Source: Amoebophrya sp. A120
Taxonomy: Eukaryota > Sar > Dinophyceae > Syndiniales > Amoebophryaceae
Reading direction: 5' to 3'
Assembly (NCBI GenBank): GCA_905178155.1
Contig: CAJINV010000001.1
Coordinates: forward strand, 14,281,265-14,345,264
Length of the DNA stretch: 64,000 nt
Below are positions 44,602 to 55,878 of the stretch, piece after piece; within the stretch, counting starts at the first letter, position 1; each line of letters begins with the position of its first letter. The translations under genes were made by a program, and so were the position numbers. Under the pieces are notes generated by a model that saw only the letters and a program-made list of their open reading frames with translations, was not told the origin of the DNA and ran no database searches.

Positions 44602-46207
44602 GTCTGCAGCACACGGAGAGTTGCGAAGTGTAGTGCAAGTCCCTGCTGGTCAGACAAGTAGCCAAGGGCGGAGGGCGGGACGAGCTCGAGCTTCTGAGTC
44701 TTTTAACTACTGTCTGACTTACACAAGTCTACTAGAAAAGGTTGCGAATGATATTACTGCGAATACAAGCTTTACACCCGTGCGCGCACGCCGCAACGAT
44801 ATCGGACCCGGCCGAGGACGAGACCCGAATCACGAATATCCATCACGACTTCTGCTCTTGTGGTTGTGCCGCCTAGTAACTGTTTTACCGTCATTGAAAA
44901 ATTTCTGCAGTTCTACAGCTACAACTAGCTGCAACAGCGATACTTGACGCGACATCAATCCTCACATTGTCATCTTCATACTGCAATAGATTGTATCACC
45001 TGTATCTTGTTCTTCGTGGTCAAAATAGTGGGAATTTGTGAAAAATGCAGGGGGGCGGGGTGAAGGCAACCCAAACCTGTTGTGCATGAAAATCCAAATC
45101 GAAATAAGCAGCATGCGTATGTTGTTTACGAGTATATCAGAATCGGCAAGTGCTGGCGATGTTGTTGGTCATAATACTATCGCATTGTTACCTGCTGGTA
45201 ACTCGTATACAAATTGCACGATATTACCGGAATCGTGTTGTAGTGCGATTGTTTTTGGGTATTAGACGCGACCGTTAAAGAAGATGATGCACGAGCACGA
45301 AGGTGTCACTGGGCATAACCGAGCCACAGATCTACGATTGGTTACCGAGGAGCACGAATACAGGAATAGGAGTTATAGAAAACCGATAATGTAGCTTGGA
45401 GTTTGTGCATCTAGATTGTTGGCTCATTTTACCTTTGGTATGCACGACTACCGACAGCGAGTTATGCTTGCGTCGGTTGAACGAAACCGAATATTGCCGA
45501 TCGTTCTTTTATTGTCAGAAGTATTAGTATGTTCGGCTCGACCGTCAGCACCATTACGAAAGTCAAGGTTTGATTTTGCCATGGACGTCGTTGAAGGGCC
45601 AGGGTGTATAGACCGATTCGCGATTTTTCATTGTTTTGAATTGACGGAAAAACGCTGGTGACATTACGTCGCGTTCACTTTTTGTCAACACTTCCGCCGG
45701 ACAGTTCGTTCGTCTGCATCGCGATCGCCCTTGCCAATGAATACCTTCAGCAAGAGATTATCCAGCACCAGAACAGCAGGCTTACTACCTAGCTAATCGT
45801 AATCATGCAATACATGGTCAGCTGCATCGCAACCGCAAATGTGACAGTCTTGTGTCGTCATCATTCAACAACATTGAAAAGAAAAAAAAAACACCTGCCG
45901 GTGAGGAAGAAGTAGCTTTTTGTTTATTCCGCAGCGTCACGTATCACGACGCGTTGATCCACATGGGTGCGCGCGACGCACCTTCGTCAAGAAGGCGGCA
46001 AAACCAAAAATGTAGTTTGTAGAAGTTGTAAAAAGAAGTAAGGACAAAACTATCGTCAAACATAGCTAAAGCGAAATCTCGCAACATCTGTAACTCGTCT
46101 GATGCTGTGTCCTCCGTGCAGAGAAGGCATAAAGCAAAAGCTATTCTTCCATCATGAAAACGATCGCGATCTTCGCCATACCTATCTGTCCTACAGGGTC
46201 TTCAGTT
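44602..46207. other. Intergenic region, 1.6 kb
   Basis: The longest gene-free stretch in the window. It is AT-richer than the flanking genes, with an A-run near 45880-45891. Open frames on either strand are short and without motifs. I see no structured RNA or repeat. Confidence 0.5.
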
Positions 46208-49200
46208 TCAATGCTTAGACTCCAGTCGGCTAACGGGTGCGTTAGCAAAGCTCTGCGGCACAAAGTCGACCGCCTTGCCGTTTACAAAATACCGAACGTG
46301 TATTACGGGATCTGGCTTCGTTTCAAGATCAACCTCGCGCTCCTTGTGGCCATTTCGAAAAAAGTGCACGTTTCCCTTCGGACTCCCGGGTGGAGGACTG
46401 CGAGGCAACGGCCGAAACTCGCCGACTGTTGGGTCCCACTTCCCTTGAACGAAATAGCGGGTATCTGAGTTCTGCTTCTCGATCGTGAGAGAGTTCTGGC
46501 GACTCAAGGGATTTGAAGTTGCCCGTTCCAGTGCAGGCACTCCGGCAGAAGAAGCACCAATCGGCGAAGTAGGATAAACATCGTTGCCACTGGCGTTCGT
46601 GGCGCTCACCAGGGAGACCTCGTCTGAAGCTGGGAAGTAAAACGTGCTGCCCCCACTGGAGCGACCACTACCTCCGTCCGCACCAGACGCCTGCCGCACA
46701 ACACTGATTTGCACTTTGTGCGTGGAAACCGGAGCGCTAGCGAGGCCGGCCGTGCAAAACTCGCTCTGGCGCGTACGCTCGTCATACTGCAATCCTTCAT
46801 GCAAAGGGAAAAGCCCCACCATCGAGCCTGGCGTCTCCGGACGGAAAAAGTGCAAATCGTCTTCCAATTCCGGAAAGTCGATTTCTTCCAACGCTTGCAA
46901 AATGCAGCTCCTCCGGTAGATGCGAAACTCGAGTTGACTTCGCGTCAGCAACGCTGCGTAGGGCGACGCAGTAAAAGCGCCGACTGTAGTTGTCGGTTTC
47001 GCTTGTGGTGCGGAAGGATTTCTTGTAAAGCTACCTCCGCCTCCTGCAGTTCTTCCTCCATCAGTACTGCTGCCTTCACTGGAGGCCGTCGCGTCGGTCC
47101 GGAACACATCAATTGCCCGGCCACTCCTAGCACCTCCGCCGGACGTCGATGAAGGGGAACTGCTTCCGCCTCCGTCGGTCGTCGCAGTGGTCGACACAGC
47201 GGCGTTTGACCGCTCGCCGCGCATCCAACGACCTGCCGCTAGGCGGTCCGCCACTGCCTGGTGGTTTCCCTGCGGCGCTCCTGCACCAGAGGAAGCGCCA
47301 GCGCGAGCTGCTTGGTCCCCGCTCATCATGACTTCCATATAGGCCGTGAGCTTGCTGTCGGCCATCATGCGCGACTTCAGATCCGACCGCAGCCACAGGT
47401 TGCGGTCCGGGTCCAGCGCCGCCGTGTCCGAGAGCGCAGCCGACGGGTAGCTCTCCATGTACGTGACTCCATCCGCCCCGGCAAACACGGCCGATTCCCG
47501 ACCCTGCTGCTGCTGGTAAAAGGAATTCATCGGCGTTTGAAAGAACTCCTCGGGGTTTGGGATCGTGGCCCTCGTCGGCCGCTGCAGCGTCGCAACCTGG
47601 GGCGCGTTCGCGTCGAACATCACATTCTTCGCCTGCAGGGGAGGAATTTTGGAGTTCGTCCGGGGCAACAAGTTGCTTTCGTTCGTTCTTTCGGTAGAAG
47701 AAGTATCGACCTCCAGACGCTCCACGCCGTCTTCGTTCACAATCAGGACGCGTGGGAGCGGCGTGCCGTCGTTCTCAAGAAGATCCGCGTCGTCCTCCTC
47801 AACGATCAAATCTTGGGCGATTTCGTGATTGCGATGCCCGGATTTGGTGTATGGAGTGACGTCGTACAAGGCGTAGTAGAGAACATCCATGCCGTTCTCG
47901 CAATCTTGGACCAGCTTCTTCAACGATCCGGCTGCTTCACTTCCCCCGCTCTTCAAATTTGCTACTTTTGCTTGAGTTGCAGCTTGTTTACCTTGTTTCT
48001 TGCCGGTACCGTTGGATGTTGAAGAAGCAGATGCTACTGTGCTGTCCTCGGAATTCGTTCGCGGCCTGCTTCTCGGCGGCACCGTTGCCCTTGTAGTCGC
48101 CGTGGTGGAACTCGCTGTAGACGCAAGTGTACTCAAGTTTGAGTTTGTACGGGCGGCCGCGGCAAGTTTTGACGTCGTCACCGTTCTACTCGTGGTCGTT
48201 CCGCGTGCGTGCGCAGAGTGCAATGTCCAACCGTCAAACATGTTCAAGTCGTCCGCAGCTTCACTCGAGGCAGCGTAGGAGCTGAGTCGCACTTCTTGCG
48301 ATCCAAGCTTGTGCCCGGCATGTTGCTCCCCACTATCTGACATGGCGGTGGAAAATTTTCGTTCTGGATAAGAAGCGGGTCCTTGAAGCACGATCTCGCT
48401 GGGGGTACCGCGACTGTCACCGTCTTGCTGAGGCGATTGCTTTTTTCCGCCCGAGGAGGAGGACCCGCTGGCAGCTTCTTGCGGCATGCTTGGTGGCGCA
48501 GTGGCCTCCTTCTTGCCTTCTGTATCCTCCTGTTTGATTTTTTCCACGAGTGCCCGCTCCATCTTGCGCAGGATCCGCCGGGTGTGCGTCAGGCAAAGCT
48601 GCAGATTGGAGTGGTCAATGAACAACCCGCAGACCATCAAAGTGCGACTCAAGTTCACCACCTCGTGTGGGGTCTGGGCCGGATTGAACAAAACTTCGCC
48701 GGCCTTGAGAACAAAGTCCAGGCGCCGGGGACGCGGGCGCGAGGGCGGATGGGATTTTTCCAGCTCCTCCAATTTTTCCACACTGGGAAAGGCGAACGGC
48801 GGCTCCTCGTGTGTCGGCGTCGGATGCAGGAGGTGCGCGTCGTCCGGGTGAAACAAGGTCCACTTCTTCTCGCCCTCCACCAGGTAACACCAGAAGTTTG
48901 TCGGCCAGGGGTCGACGTGCAGCGCCGTTTTCGTGCCGGTGTTGCCGAGGAACAGCGAGGGATGCACGTACGCGCTGCCGTGCAGGGTTTTATTCCGCGT
49001 GCGGTGCTTGAAGCAGTGAAGAAAGTACGCCGGCACCCGGACGTGCTTCTGGAACATCCAGGGAAACTGGGTCGCAATGGCCGAATCCTTCAGGTACACC
49101 CCGCCTTTGGAAGTCGCGGTCGAAGGAGGAGGAACAGAGGAGGAGCCTGAGCTGCCGCTGTTTTCAGCTACAACTACCTTGGCCTTGGCTTGTCTTTCCG

Positions 49201-49579
49201 CTTCGCAAGCGTCGAATTCAGCAAGGAACTCGGAGAATGTCGCATCCTTTTCAGTGTCGTCGGCGTTTCGGATCGTCAAGACCAGATTGCCACGGACCTG
49301 CTTGCGCAAAAAGTCGATGCTCAGTGCGTTTTCCATGTAATTTCCGATGCCCTCGTAGTTCAGCACCTGAGGTCCCATGCCCTCAATCACAATGGGGTTT
49401 CTGAAAGTCTGGATTTTACGACGAAACTCGGCGACGGACAAAGCGCTCCAGTGGTATCGCTCGACGCGATACGGAGCACCATGGTGCGGAGGATGTTGTT
49501 GTCCAGGGCGGGGCTGCTGCGAGGACCCACCACCGCCTCCGCGCGAGGAGGTGGCGGCGGGGGCCATTGGCTGCTTCAT
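46208..49579 (-). CDS. JmjC/cupin-type 2-oxoglutarate Fe(II) dioxygenase
   Basis: A single exon of 1,123 aa with the ATG at 49579. Residues ~35-330 form a JmjC-like cupin_8 domain of the FIH/JMJD6 kind. It begins VERYHWSALSVAEFRRKI and has FLGNTGTKTALHVDPWPTNF with the iron-binding HxD at about 221-223. Next come LVEGEKKWTLFHPDD and then GEVLFNPAQTPHEVVNL, supplying the third ligand His near 306. The expected chemistry is hydroxylation or demethylation of a protein or RNA substrate; which one cannot be told from sequence. The remaining ~800 residues are Ser/Thr/Gly-rich and mostly disordered, with an ordered island (RRSCILQALEEIDFPELED). Two related C-terminal units share the pattern RYFV-x-GK and FFRNG. 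No introner was found in this gene. Confidence 0.75.
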   Translation of the reverse strand: MKQPMAPAATSSRGGGGGSSQQPRPGQQHPPHHGAPYRVERYHWSALSVAEFRRKIQTFRNPIVIEGMGPQVLNYEGIGNYMENALSIDFLRKQVRGNLVLTIRNADDTEKDATFSEFLAEFDACEAERQAKAKVVVAENSGSSGSSSVPPPSTATSKGGVYLKDSAIATQFPWMFQKHVRVPAYFLHCFKHRTRNKTLHGSAYVHPSLFLGNTGTKTALHVDPWPTNFWCYLVEGEKKWTLFHPDDAHLLHPTPTHEEPPFAFPSVEKLEELEKSHPPSRPRPRRLDFVLKAGEVLFNPAQTPHEVVNLSRTLMVCGLFIDHSNLQLCLTHTRRILRKMERALVEKIKQEDTEGKKEATAPPSMPQEAASGSSSSGGKKQSPQQDGDSRGTPSEIVLQGPASYPERKFSTAMSDSGEQHAGHKLGSQEVRLSSYAASSEAADDLNMFDGWTLHSAHARGTTTSRTVTTSKLAAAARTNSNLSTLASTASSTTATTRATVPPRSRPRTNSEDSTVASASSTSNGTGKKQGKQAATQAKVANLKSGGSEAAGSLKKLVQDCENGMDVLYYALYDVTPYTKSGHRNHEIAQDLIVEEDDADLLENDGTPLPRVLIVNEDGVERLEVDTSSTERTNESNLLPRTNSKIPPLQAKNVMFDANAPQVATLQRPTRATIPNPEEFFQTPMNSFYQQQQGRESAVFAGADGVTYMESYPSAALSDTAALDPDRNLWLRSDLKSRMMADSKLTAYMEVMMSGDQAARAGASSGAGAPQGNHQAVADRLAAGRWMRGERSNAAVSTTATTDGGGSSSPSSTSGGGARSGRAIDVFRTDATASSEGSSTDGGRTAGGGGSFTRNPSAPQAKPTTTVGAFTASPYAALLTRSQLEFRIYRRSCILQALEEIDFPELEDDLHFFRPETPGSMVGLFPLHEGLQYDERTRQSEFCTAGLASAPVSTHKVQISVVRQASGADGGSGRSSGGSTFYFPASDEVSLVSATNASGNDVYPTSPIGASSAGVPALERATSNPLSRQNSLTIEKQNSDTRYFVQGKWDPTVGEFRPLPRSPPPGSPKGNVHFFRNGHKEREVDLETKPDPVIHVRYFVNGKAVDFVPQSFANAPVSRLESKH

Positions 49580-50397
49580 GGATTCGTTGATTTAGGTGGT
49601 GCTTTAACTTTCGCAAACAACACAATCTAGTGATTTTCAGTGTAACAATGATTATTTTGATAAAGTATGTTCGATCTTCAGGTTTTGTTTTTGGAAATCA
49701 TGTTCATGATCATGCGCCCATAGGAAGGGCCTTTATGTTGAGGATAACGTTAAAGGGAAAAGGAATAAAAATACCCAAGATCTGCATGCGCAATATGGAA
49801 ATGTAGTCGTGACGCTAAGATATTATTTTTTTTGAAAACTAGATGCAAAAGCAAAACAACCTGCGCGTGCTCCTCGTGCATTGACCGACAAACGATCCAC
49901 GTGCACACCCATGAGGCGGGGCATGATACTACGCACTCGCAACGAAAAGCGAGGGCACCATCACGAGAAACCGACTCATCATTTAAGCCAAGTGTTGTAC
50001 TACCGATTGCGCGACTTTGGCTTTCGTCAGCACCGACAGCGACAACATATTTTGGTACAGATGATACCGAAAGTTGCACAGGAGAAGATCATATCGACCA
50101 TAAAGTTACCGAAACTAGAGTGTTTTTTCACGAACCGATGTTCACCCTTGTCTCCATGGGTCAGAGTCAGTTCGTTGTCTCAAGGACGATTGTAGATGTA
50201 AACAAGGGCTGCAATGTGCCTGGAGTCAGTTTCGCAACGCGGATAGGAAGAACCGTGACGATATGTGTTGCTCTCGTGGGAGTTCTGATACTGATTCTAT
50301 TCATTATGTGATGCGTCTATGTTTAGTTGTCTTGCACTTGTATGCGACGTAGACACTCATCAAAACATATCATGTTAAGGTCCTCGTACATCTTCCA
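49580..50397. other. Intergenic region, 0.8 kb
   Basis: A plus-strand open frame at 49832-50311 (159 aa) ends in a hydrophobic tail (TICVALVGVLILILFIM). It would be the only plus-strand gene, has no recognisable domain, and may be chance. Nothing else was seen. Confidence 0.4.
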
Positions 50398-52903
50398 CTA
50401 ACCAGGATTCTGGACGCTATGACCCGCTAGGCCAGCACGAATCTCTTCCTCCAACGCACCATCGCGCTGCAGGCTGTCGCCGGTAAAAGCCTCACCCGTG
50501 ATTGGGCAGACGTCGCCACTGGCCGCAGCCCACGCTTGCAGCGTGGCAAGTTCGTAGAAAAACAGTTCACCAGTGCTTGGAGACAGAAACCGGACAGGGT
50601 TTGTCATAATTCGCCCATCAATGTGACAGCGCCAATGAGGCGGAATGGCGTCCGGGTCCATCATGCTGAGCGACGAGTTTCCAACGTTTTGAAGAAGGTT
50701 TGGCTGTTTATTTTCATCTGGGGCTGAGACATCTGACTTCCCCGCCCCTGCTGTGTCGTTTGCTATTGAGGAGAGCACGGCCCCCACATGCGTCTGCTCA
50801 TCAATCGCGACGACTGCCGTTGAAGCCTCCAAGAGAAGAGCTGGGTCGTCGCGGTACCTCTGTTGCGTCTCGTAAAATTCAAGTCCCGGAGGCGGAAAGT
50901 CCTCGGAGCTGTGAACCATTCTCTGAGGACTGCTTACCGGTTCGTCGTCCGTTTGGCGAGTGTGGACGTCATAGGCATCGCCCGCCAGCTGTTCCGCGCG
51001 TGCGGCTGCTGGTGCGCCGCCAGCGTGCTGGTCACTATCAGCTGCGTCGAACAGGAACTCGTCAAACTGCGCTGTTGCGGCGTGCTGTTCTGACCAGTAC
51101 TCTGCGACGTCCTGTTTTTTTCTGTACACGTAGAACCGACTTAGCCAGGGGATGACCACCCGCCAAAACGCATGGGGATTCGCGGAGCAGTTGGCGACAG
51201 GCGCAAAGAAGGTTTCGTACAGATATTGCTGGTGCATCGCCTGCTGTTCCTCCGTGGCGTTCGCTCCGGTGTCGTCTTCCAGCGGAATGGTGAGCAGCAC
51301 GAGTCGTGCGTGTGCCGCTGGCTGCACTTCCCCAGCGAAGTGATGGAACGACCAGTAGCGGGGGGTGTTGGAGTGCAGCGGGCCGCGATCCTGCACGAGC
51401 AAATCTTCGGGAAGCAGGCTGCCTTCCATCACGATCCGGGGGTCGAGCAGCTTCAGGGCTAGCAGCGCGTCTAGCATTTCCGGAAACAGCTTGTCCCAGG
51501 GCGAAACCACTTTTCCGCTGAAAAACAGCTTCTCGTGCACAAAATCCACTACGTGCTTCCCGTACAACCGCAAGTGTCTCTTCAGCCGCTTGAAGAAAGT
51601 TTTGTGCTTCGCGGTTGCCCACAGGACATACCTCGGGTCGGTCAGCATGTCACACATCTCCCTCGCACAGCGGCACAAACACGAAAACACCACTCGAAAT
51701 TCCTCACTACGAAGGCGAAGTTTCTCGCTTTGGTAAGTGTTAGCATTCGCCTGCGCCTTCGCGTTCGGCGTTGGTGAAGACATTACTTCCCCAAAAGACT
51801 GGTATCCCATGAGGTTCGCTTCCTCGTCGTCGCTTTCGGCGTAGGCTTCGTGAAACAGCACCTCGGAGACCCGCAACATTTTGTCCAAGAGTTCCTCCTC
51901 CACGAACGCCATCGACAGTCTCCGTTTGAATTCGTACAAATCGTGCAGCGCGCCCGTCTCTTCGGCTACTCTGGTTTGCCGCTTTTTCGCCACGGCATCT
52001 GCGCCCTTCAGATTTTCCTTCGCGACCCACAGTTCCGCGACGCTGCGCGCGATGCAGGGCTCCATGTTGAGCAGCAGGCGGGCCACCGCGACCGGAAACC
52101 TCGGTTCGTGGCCGCAGAGCTCCAGAAACATGGAGCCGGAGAGCGCGCTGCAGTTCAGACACTGGCACAACACGCGCCACATGGCCTGGCAAGTGAGCCT
52201 CCCGGCAGTCCCGCTGAAGGCCGCTTCGCCGCCGCCAAGCACCACCTCGCGGAGCACATAGTCGAAACTCTCCGCGATTTGGGCAAGCAGCAGCTCCCCG
52301 ACCGTTATCGAGTCCGTCGTCTCGGTGGACGCACTGGCCAAAATCCCCAATAGCTCCGGCGCCGCGGGATCCGTGGGCTGTACGTTATTCCTTGAAAAGA
52401 AGGTAACCATCCCCAACCCCATATCAGTCAACTTTTTGCATGACAAAGACCACCGACGACCTGGCACTTTCTCCACGCCTAGCATGACAAATTGGATGGA
52501 AGTGGTTAATTTTCAGGGAATACACGTGGTCGAGTTCGAACAGCAAGACCAGACTGTTGAACACGTGCAAAAACGGCTCCGTCGGAAAAGCCTCCCCGAA
52601 GACAAACGCCACGGTCTGAACGCTTTTTCTGTGCGCTTCGACCAGCGCTGGTAGGGCGCTGACCACGACCCGCAACACGTCGCGCGCAAACCGGTCTTGC
52701 GTCGCTTGATACGTTTCCACTAGACCGGCGTCGGCGGAAAGAATGCGGCCCATCGCTTCCTTGATTTCGGAGGCGTCCTCGATTGTTTGATTTGGATTTT
52801 CACCCACTGCATCTGTACCTCCGAAGAACTCAACCTCGAATACTTTGTACAAAAGGCCCAGCTCCAGCTGCACCACGCCCGCAATGCGGCCCGAACCAGC
52901 CAT
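50398..52903 (-). CDS. U-box protein, probable ubiquitin ligase
   Basis: Exon 1 is 52903-52523 and exon 2 52380-50398, with the direct repeat counted once; removing 142 bp gives 788 codons. The first ATG followed by ordered sequence is at 52903 (MAGSGRIAGVVQLEL); an in-frame ATG further upstream is possible. A U-box lies at the C-terminus (about residues 720-775): HIDGRIMTNPVRFLSPSTGE, then LATLQAWAAASGDVCPITGE. The fold binds E2 enzymes without zinc. The ~700 residues before it are helical (VSALPALVEAHRKSVQTVAF; FKRLKRHLRLYGKHVVDFV) and could be an E4/Ufd2-like core, but I cannot confirm that. It probably acts in cytoplasmic protein ubiquitination. Confidence 0.65.
52386..52522 (-). mobile_element. 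137-bp introner in the U-box gene
   Basis: The ends TATTCCTTGAAAAG and the inverted TTTTCAGGGAATA enclose a second paired stretch around AACCATCC. The flanks TACGT (52381-52385) and CACGT (52523-52527) share four of five bases. Excision of 142 bp joins FELDH to VQPTDPA in frame; the two exons are otherwise in different frames. Confidence 0.85.
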
Positions 52904-53877
52904 TTTGTGTATCCAAGACGCTTTTTTTGGGTCTTGCGGATTTTTTCGGGGACTACATCTGCTCAAGTTCATTTTTACATTCGGTGTAGTTGCTGTAGCG
53001 TCATCTTCTGGACACTTGCACCACTGTTCGTTGGACAATGACCTCCACAAAAGAAAAACGAAACGCCAACTCCTTTTCCTGCCACTGCAGTGCAGCACGC
53101 TCAGGCTCTCATTTTTTGAAAATAGAAGCAGTCGTCCTGGTTGATTGCTATCCTCTGAGAAAAAGAACAACGAAGACGAACACATGAGAAGCGGTTTCAG
53201 AATGAATCTTCAGACCTTAACCTTCAGGTCGGCCCGTAGCTCCGTGCTTCCCCCGTGGTCCACAATCACCCCGCATCACGAAGCGCGAAATCCTTTTACC
53301 TTTTTATCAAGATCAACCCAAGTAGAAAGAAGTAATCATTGTCGTAGCTGCATTTTTCGGTCGAGGTCGAGCGAAACGCACAGATCTGCAATGCGAGTGC
53401 ACTTGAAGGTACATGCAAAGACAAAATTGTTCGTTTGGTCGTACCCAAATTGTTGCTTTACCTGGTCTTGGAGGTTGACATTCGGCAGTCAAAACTCATA
53501 GAATTTCCAGAATAAGCCAGGATCACGATATACTGCATTTGTTAATTCATCTGGTGCGTTTTAGACAGAAAGAAGAAAATTTGAATTTCAAATCAATCAT
53601 GCACTGCAGCCATGATACATAACATTGCGATACTTACGCTTACGGTTGGGGAACCGTAGCTGCAGTGCCGCGAAAAAACAAAATTACACTCTTCCGGTTC
53701 GCCCATGTGGGGGAGAGTGAAAAAATAATGGCACGAAATTGTACATCAGGGATATCCAAGATCATTTTTAGAGCAAACTCAAAACGGTCTTGAGCGGAAA
53801 ATTTTTTATGAGGCCTAGTTATCGATCCCGATCGTCGGTCAAGCTTAATCGGTCCACCTCGCTGCTGCAATTCGTGC
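52904..53877. other. Intergenic region, 1.0 kb
   Basis: This may include 5' coding sequence of the U-box gene, since the frame is open upstream to about 53185. Beyond that no exon, repeat or RNA gene was recognised. Confidence 0.45.
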
Positions 53878-54301
53878 TCAGAACGACCCTTTCCGCTGCG
53901 ACGTCGTGGGCAGCGTCAAGCGGTAGATTTTGGAGAACTCTTCCGGCGACATCGCGAACGCGGCGTTCGTCTGCGTTGACACGACGACGTAATCACCGTG
54001 CTTCAACGTCTGCATCTCCCCCCAGGGGGACAGTAAAAACCTCGCCGCGATTTCGGTGTCGCTTTCCTGCCAGATACTGGTGAGCTGCCCCAGGGCATTG
54101 TGCGTTAGCCGCACAGCTTTGATGGGGGACGTCGGCGCATAGGTTTGGTATCCGATCACCGGGTCGAAGCGGCTCTCGAATTCGACCTTGAAGAAGAAAA
54201 AGAGCTATGTTGACTATGTTGATAATTTGTCTAGTAAAATGAAGAACAACCACGCCCAAGTGCACCTGCACATTTTCCTCATTCTTCACACAAAATGGCA
54301 T
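53878..54301 (-). CDS. Possible small two-exon gene, 114 aa, unknown
   Basis: The 3' exon 54186-53878 has a protein-like composition (FDPVIGYQTYAPTSPIKAV; LTSIWQESDTEIAARFLL; MSPEEFSKIYRLTLP). It lacks an in-frame ATG near its 5' end and is preceded by a TAG and a pyrimidine tract, as expected after an intron. A workable 5' exon is 54301-54266 (MPFCVKNEENVQ) with GT-AG intron 54187-54265. At 79 bp that intron is much shorter than the others, so the true first exon may lie elsewhere or the gene may be a remnant. No family was recognised. Confidence 0.35.
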
Positions 54302-54396
54302 TTCCAAGAAATTTTCATGTGCGACTCAGCTTTGGAAGCCCAGTACCCCTCTATCCAGAAGATACTAGCACTATCCAGATGTTGAACATACTAGCA

Positions 54397-55878
54397 CTAT
54401 CTGGTACTGGTTCTGCTCGAAAATAAAAAGATGATGAGTACAACTGGTGCGTTGAAGATGTATACCGATCCCATTTCAGTGTTCGCTTCCTTTTCTTCCT
54501 TCGATGCGAGTGTGTACATGCCACCACGGCCTGCAGGACCAGATCGTTTCGCTGTGAAGAAGGCCGTTGCTCGGTCTCTCAACTCGTACTCCCCTGCTTG
54601 TGCTTGCTCCGCTGGTCCCGAGGCGGAGGTGGACAACGCCCCTTGAGCTGAATTTGTTTGACCGCCAGCCGTAGTTCTCAGCCGGTTTGCGTCTTTCAGC
54701 ATACTGTTGACAACAGTAGCCAGCCGCTTTTGTTCTGCACGGATGACGCGGTCGATGACTTTGTCCATAGGTAGCTCGTCGTCGTTCATTAAGTGATCCA
54801 TTAGGCGGGCCAACTTATCATTGAATTGGTGCGGCCCAAGAGGGCGGGATACAGCTTCTGCACCCGGAGACGATGCGGAAGCTGCCTGTGCGCCAGTTTC
54901 TCTTACTTTCCCCACCGCAGTTGTACTGCAGGACACTGGTTTTTTGTTTTTCGGACTTCCGGGGAGATATGCAACTAACCCAGGATGCAAGCAGCGGTAA
55001 GGTTTATCTGAAGCCACTTCCCCTGGCTGCAACCACCGGGCCGTTCTGGGAAGGAACATGTGAGAGATCAACTCGTTTGCGAACGATGGACTTGTCTCAC
55101 TACCAGCTGTTGATGCGCCGCCCTTGTTGCTTTCAGGATCAGGAAAGAAAGGAGACGCAGACGGCATAGCGACATTTTTGCTTGTTTCTGGTGCCAGATC
55201 AAGTTCGAGGGGCAGCACGAGGTGGCTGCTTTCCCTTGTCATCTCGGCTTTGTCGACTATGTCCTGGTACATTTTTGGCGGCGGCTCCAGAAAATTTTTC
55301 GTCGGGAAAAGCGCCTGCGTTTTCAAAAATGGCGGCGCGATGGGAAGCGAACTGCCGCTGTTCCCTCTTCCCGCATTTGCAACATAACTGTTGGAATACG
55401 TAAGATCCGAGGCACGTGGTGCTGGTATTGCTACTGGGCGAGATGAGAAGCATGCTGTTGACTGACGGTCCTTTGATCGCACGTAGTTCGTTGCCATGCT
55501 TGCAACACCACAACTGCCAGACAGAAACAGCAGGGGACGGTAGTCTGCTTGTGCATGATCCTTGTTTCCTGCATAGTACTTACTTTTGGATGATCCACTT
55601 CCGCTGCCTTGTTGGTCAGCGTTGCTTAGGTTTGCGCCCTCGAGTCCGGTCTCGCTCTCTGCGACGGGTGGGCCGCGCGGGAGCCTGTCGTCCAGAAATT
55701 TCTGCAAACGCCGCTGCTTCGGGATCAGGTTGCGGGCAAAGTTACGGCGGACTCGGTACAGGTGCGCAGCTTTTGCAGCAGCGAAAAGCAAATCGGGATT
55801 GCTAGTAGGATTGCTGTACCAGGACACGGAGAAACAGGCGAGAGACACAACGACGCGAACAAGAGACAAGAAATTCAT
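54397..55878 (-). CDS. Secreted protein with hydrophobic C-terminus, unknown
   Basis: I chose the ATG at 55878 because it begins a good signal peptide (NFLSLVRVVVSLACFSVSWYS); an ATG four codons upstream is equally possible. The length is 493 aa. The mature chain starts with a basic helix (AAKAAHLYRVRRNFARNLIP). It continues as Ser/Pro/Gly-rich sequence with scattered hydrophobic patches, then a helical block (FNDKLARLMDHLMNDDELPM; KVIDRVIRAEQKRLATVVNS). It ends in a hydrophobic segment (VYIFNAPVVLIIFLFSS) followed by RTSTR, suggesting a membrane anchor with a very short tail. No family was recognised. Export from the cell or to a secretory organelle is inferred. Confidence 0.6.
   Translation of the reverse strand: MNFLSLVRVVVSLACFSVSWYSNPTSNPDLLFAAAKAAHLYRVRRNFARNLIPKQRRLQKFLDDRLPRGPPVAESETGLEGANLSNADQQGSGSGSSKSKYYAGNKDHAQADYRPLLFLSGSCGVASMATNYVRSKDRQSTACFSSRPVAIPAPRASDLTYSNSYVANAGRGNSGSSLPIAPPFLKTQALFPTKNFLEPPPKMYQDIVDKAEMTRESSHLVLPLELDLAPETSKNVAMPSASPFFPDPESNKGGASTAGSETSPSFANELISHMFLPRTARWLQPGEVASDKPYRCLHPGLVAYLPGSPKNKKPVSCSTTAVGKVRETGAQAASASSPGAEAVSRPLGPHQFNDKLARLMDHLMNDDELPMDKVIDRVIRAEQKRLATVVNSMLKDANRLRTTAGGQTNSAQGALSTSASGPAEQAQAGEYELRDRATAFFTAKRSGPAGRGGMYTLASKEEKEANTEMGSVYIFNAPVVLIIFLFSSRTSTR

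Noticed and set aside
49832-50311. Plus-strand 159-aa frame with a hydrophobic end
   Set aside because: It has no homology I can see, would be the only gene on that strand, and its N-terminal part has no coding-like pattern. It is kept only as a note on the intergenic region.
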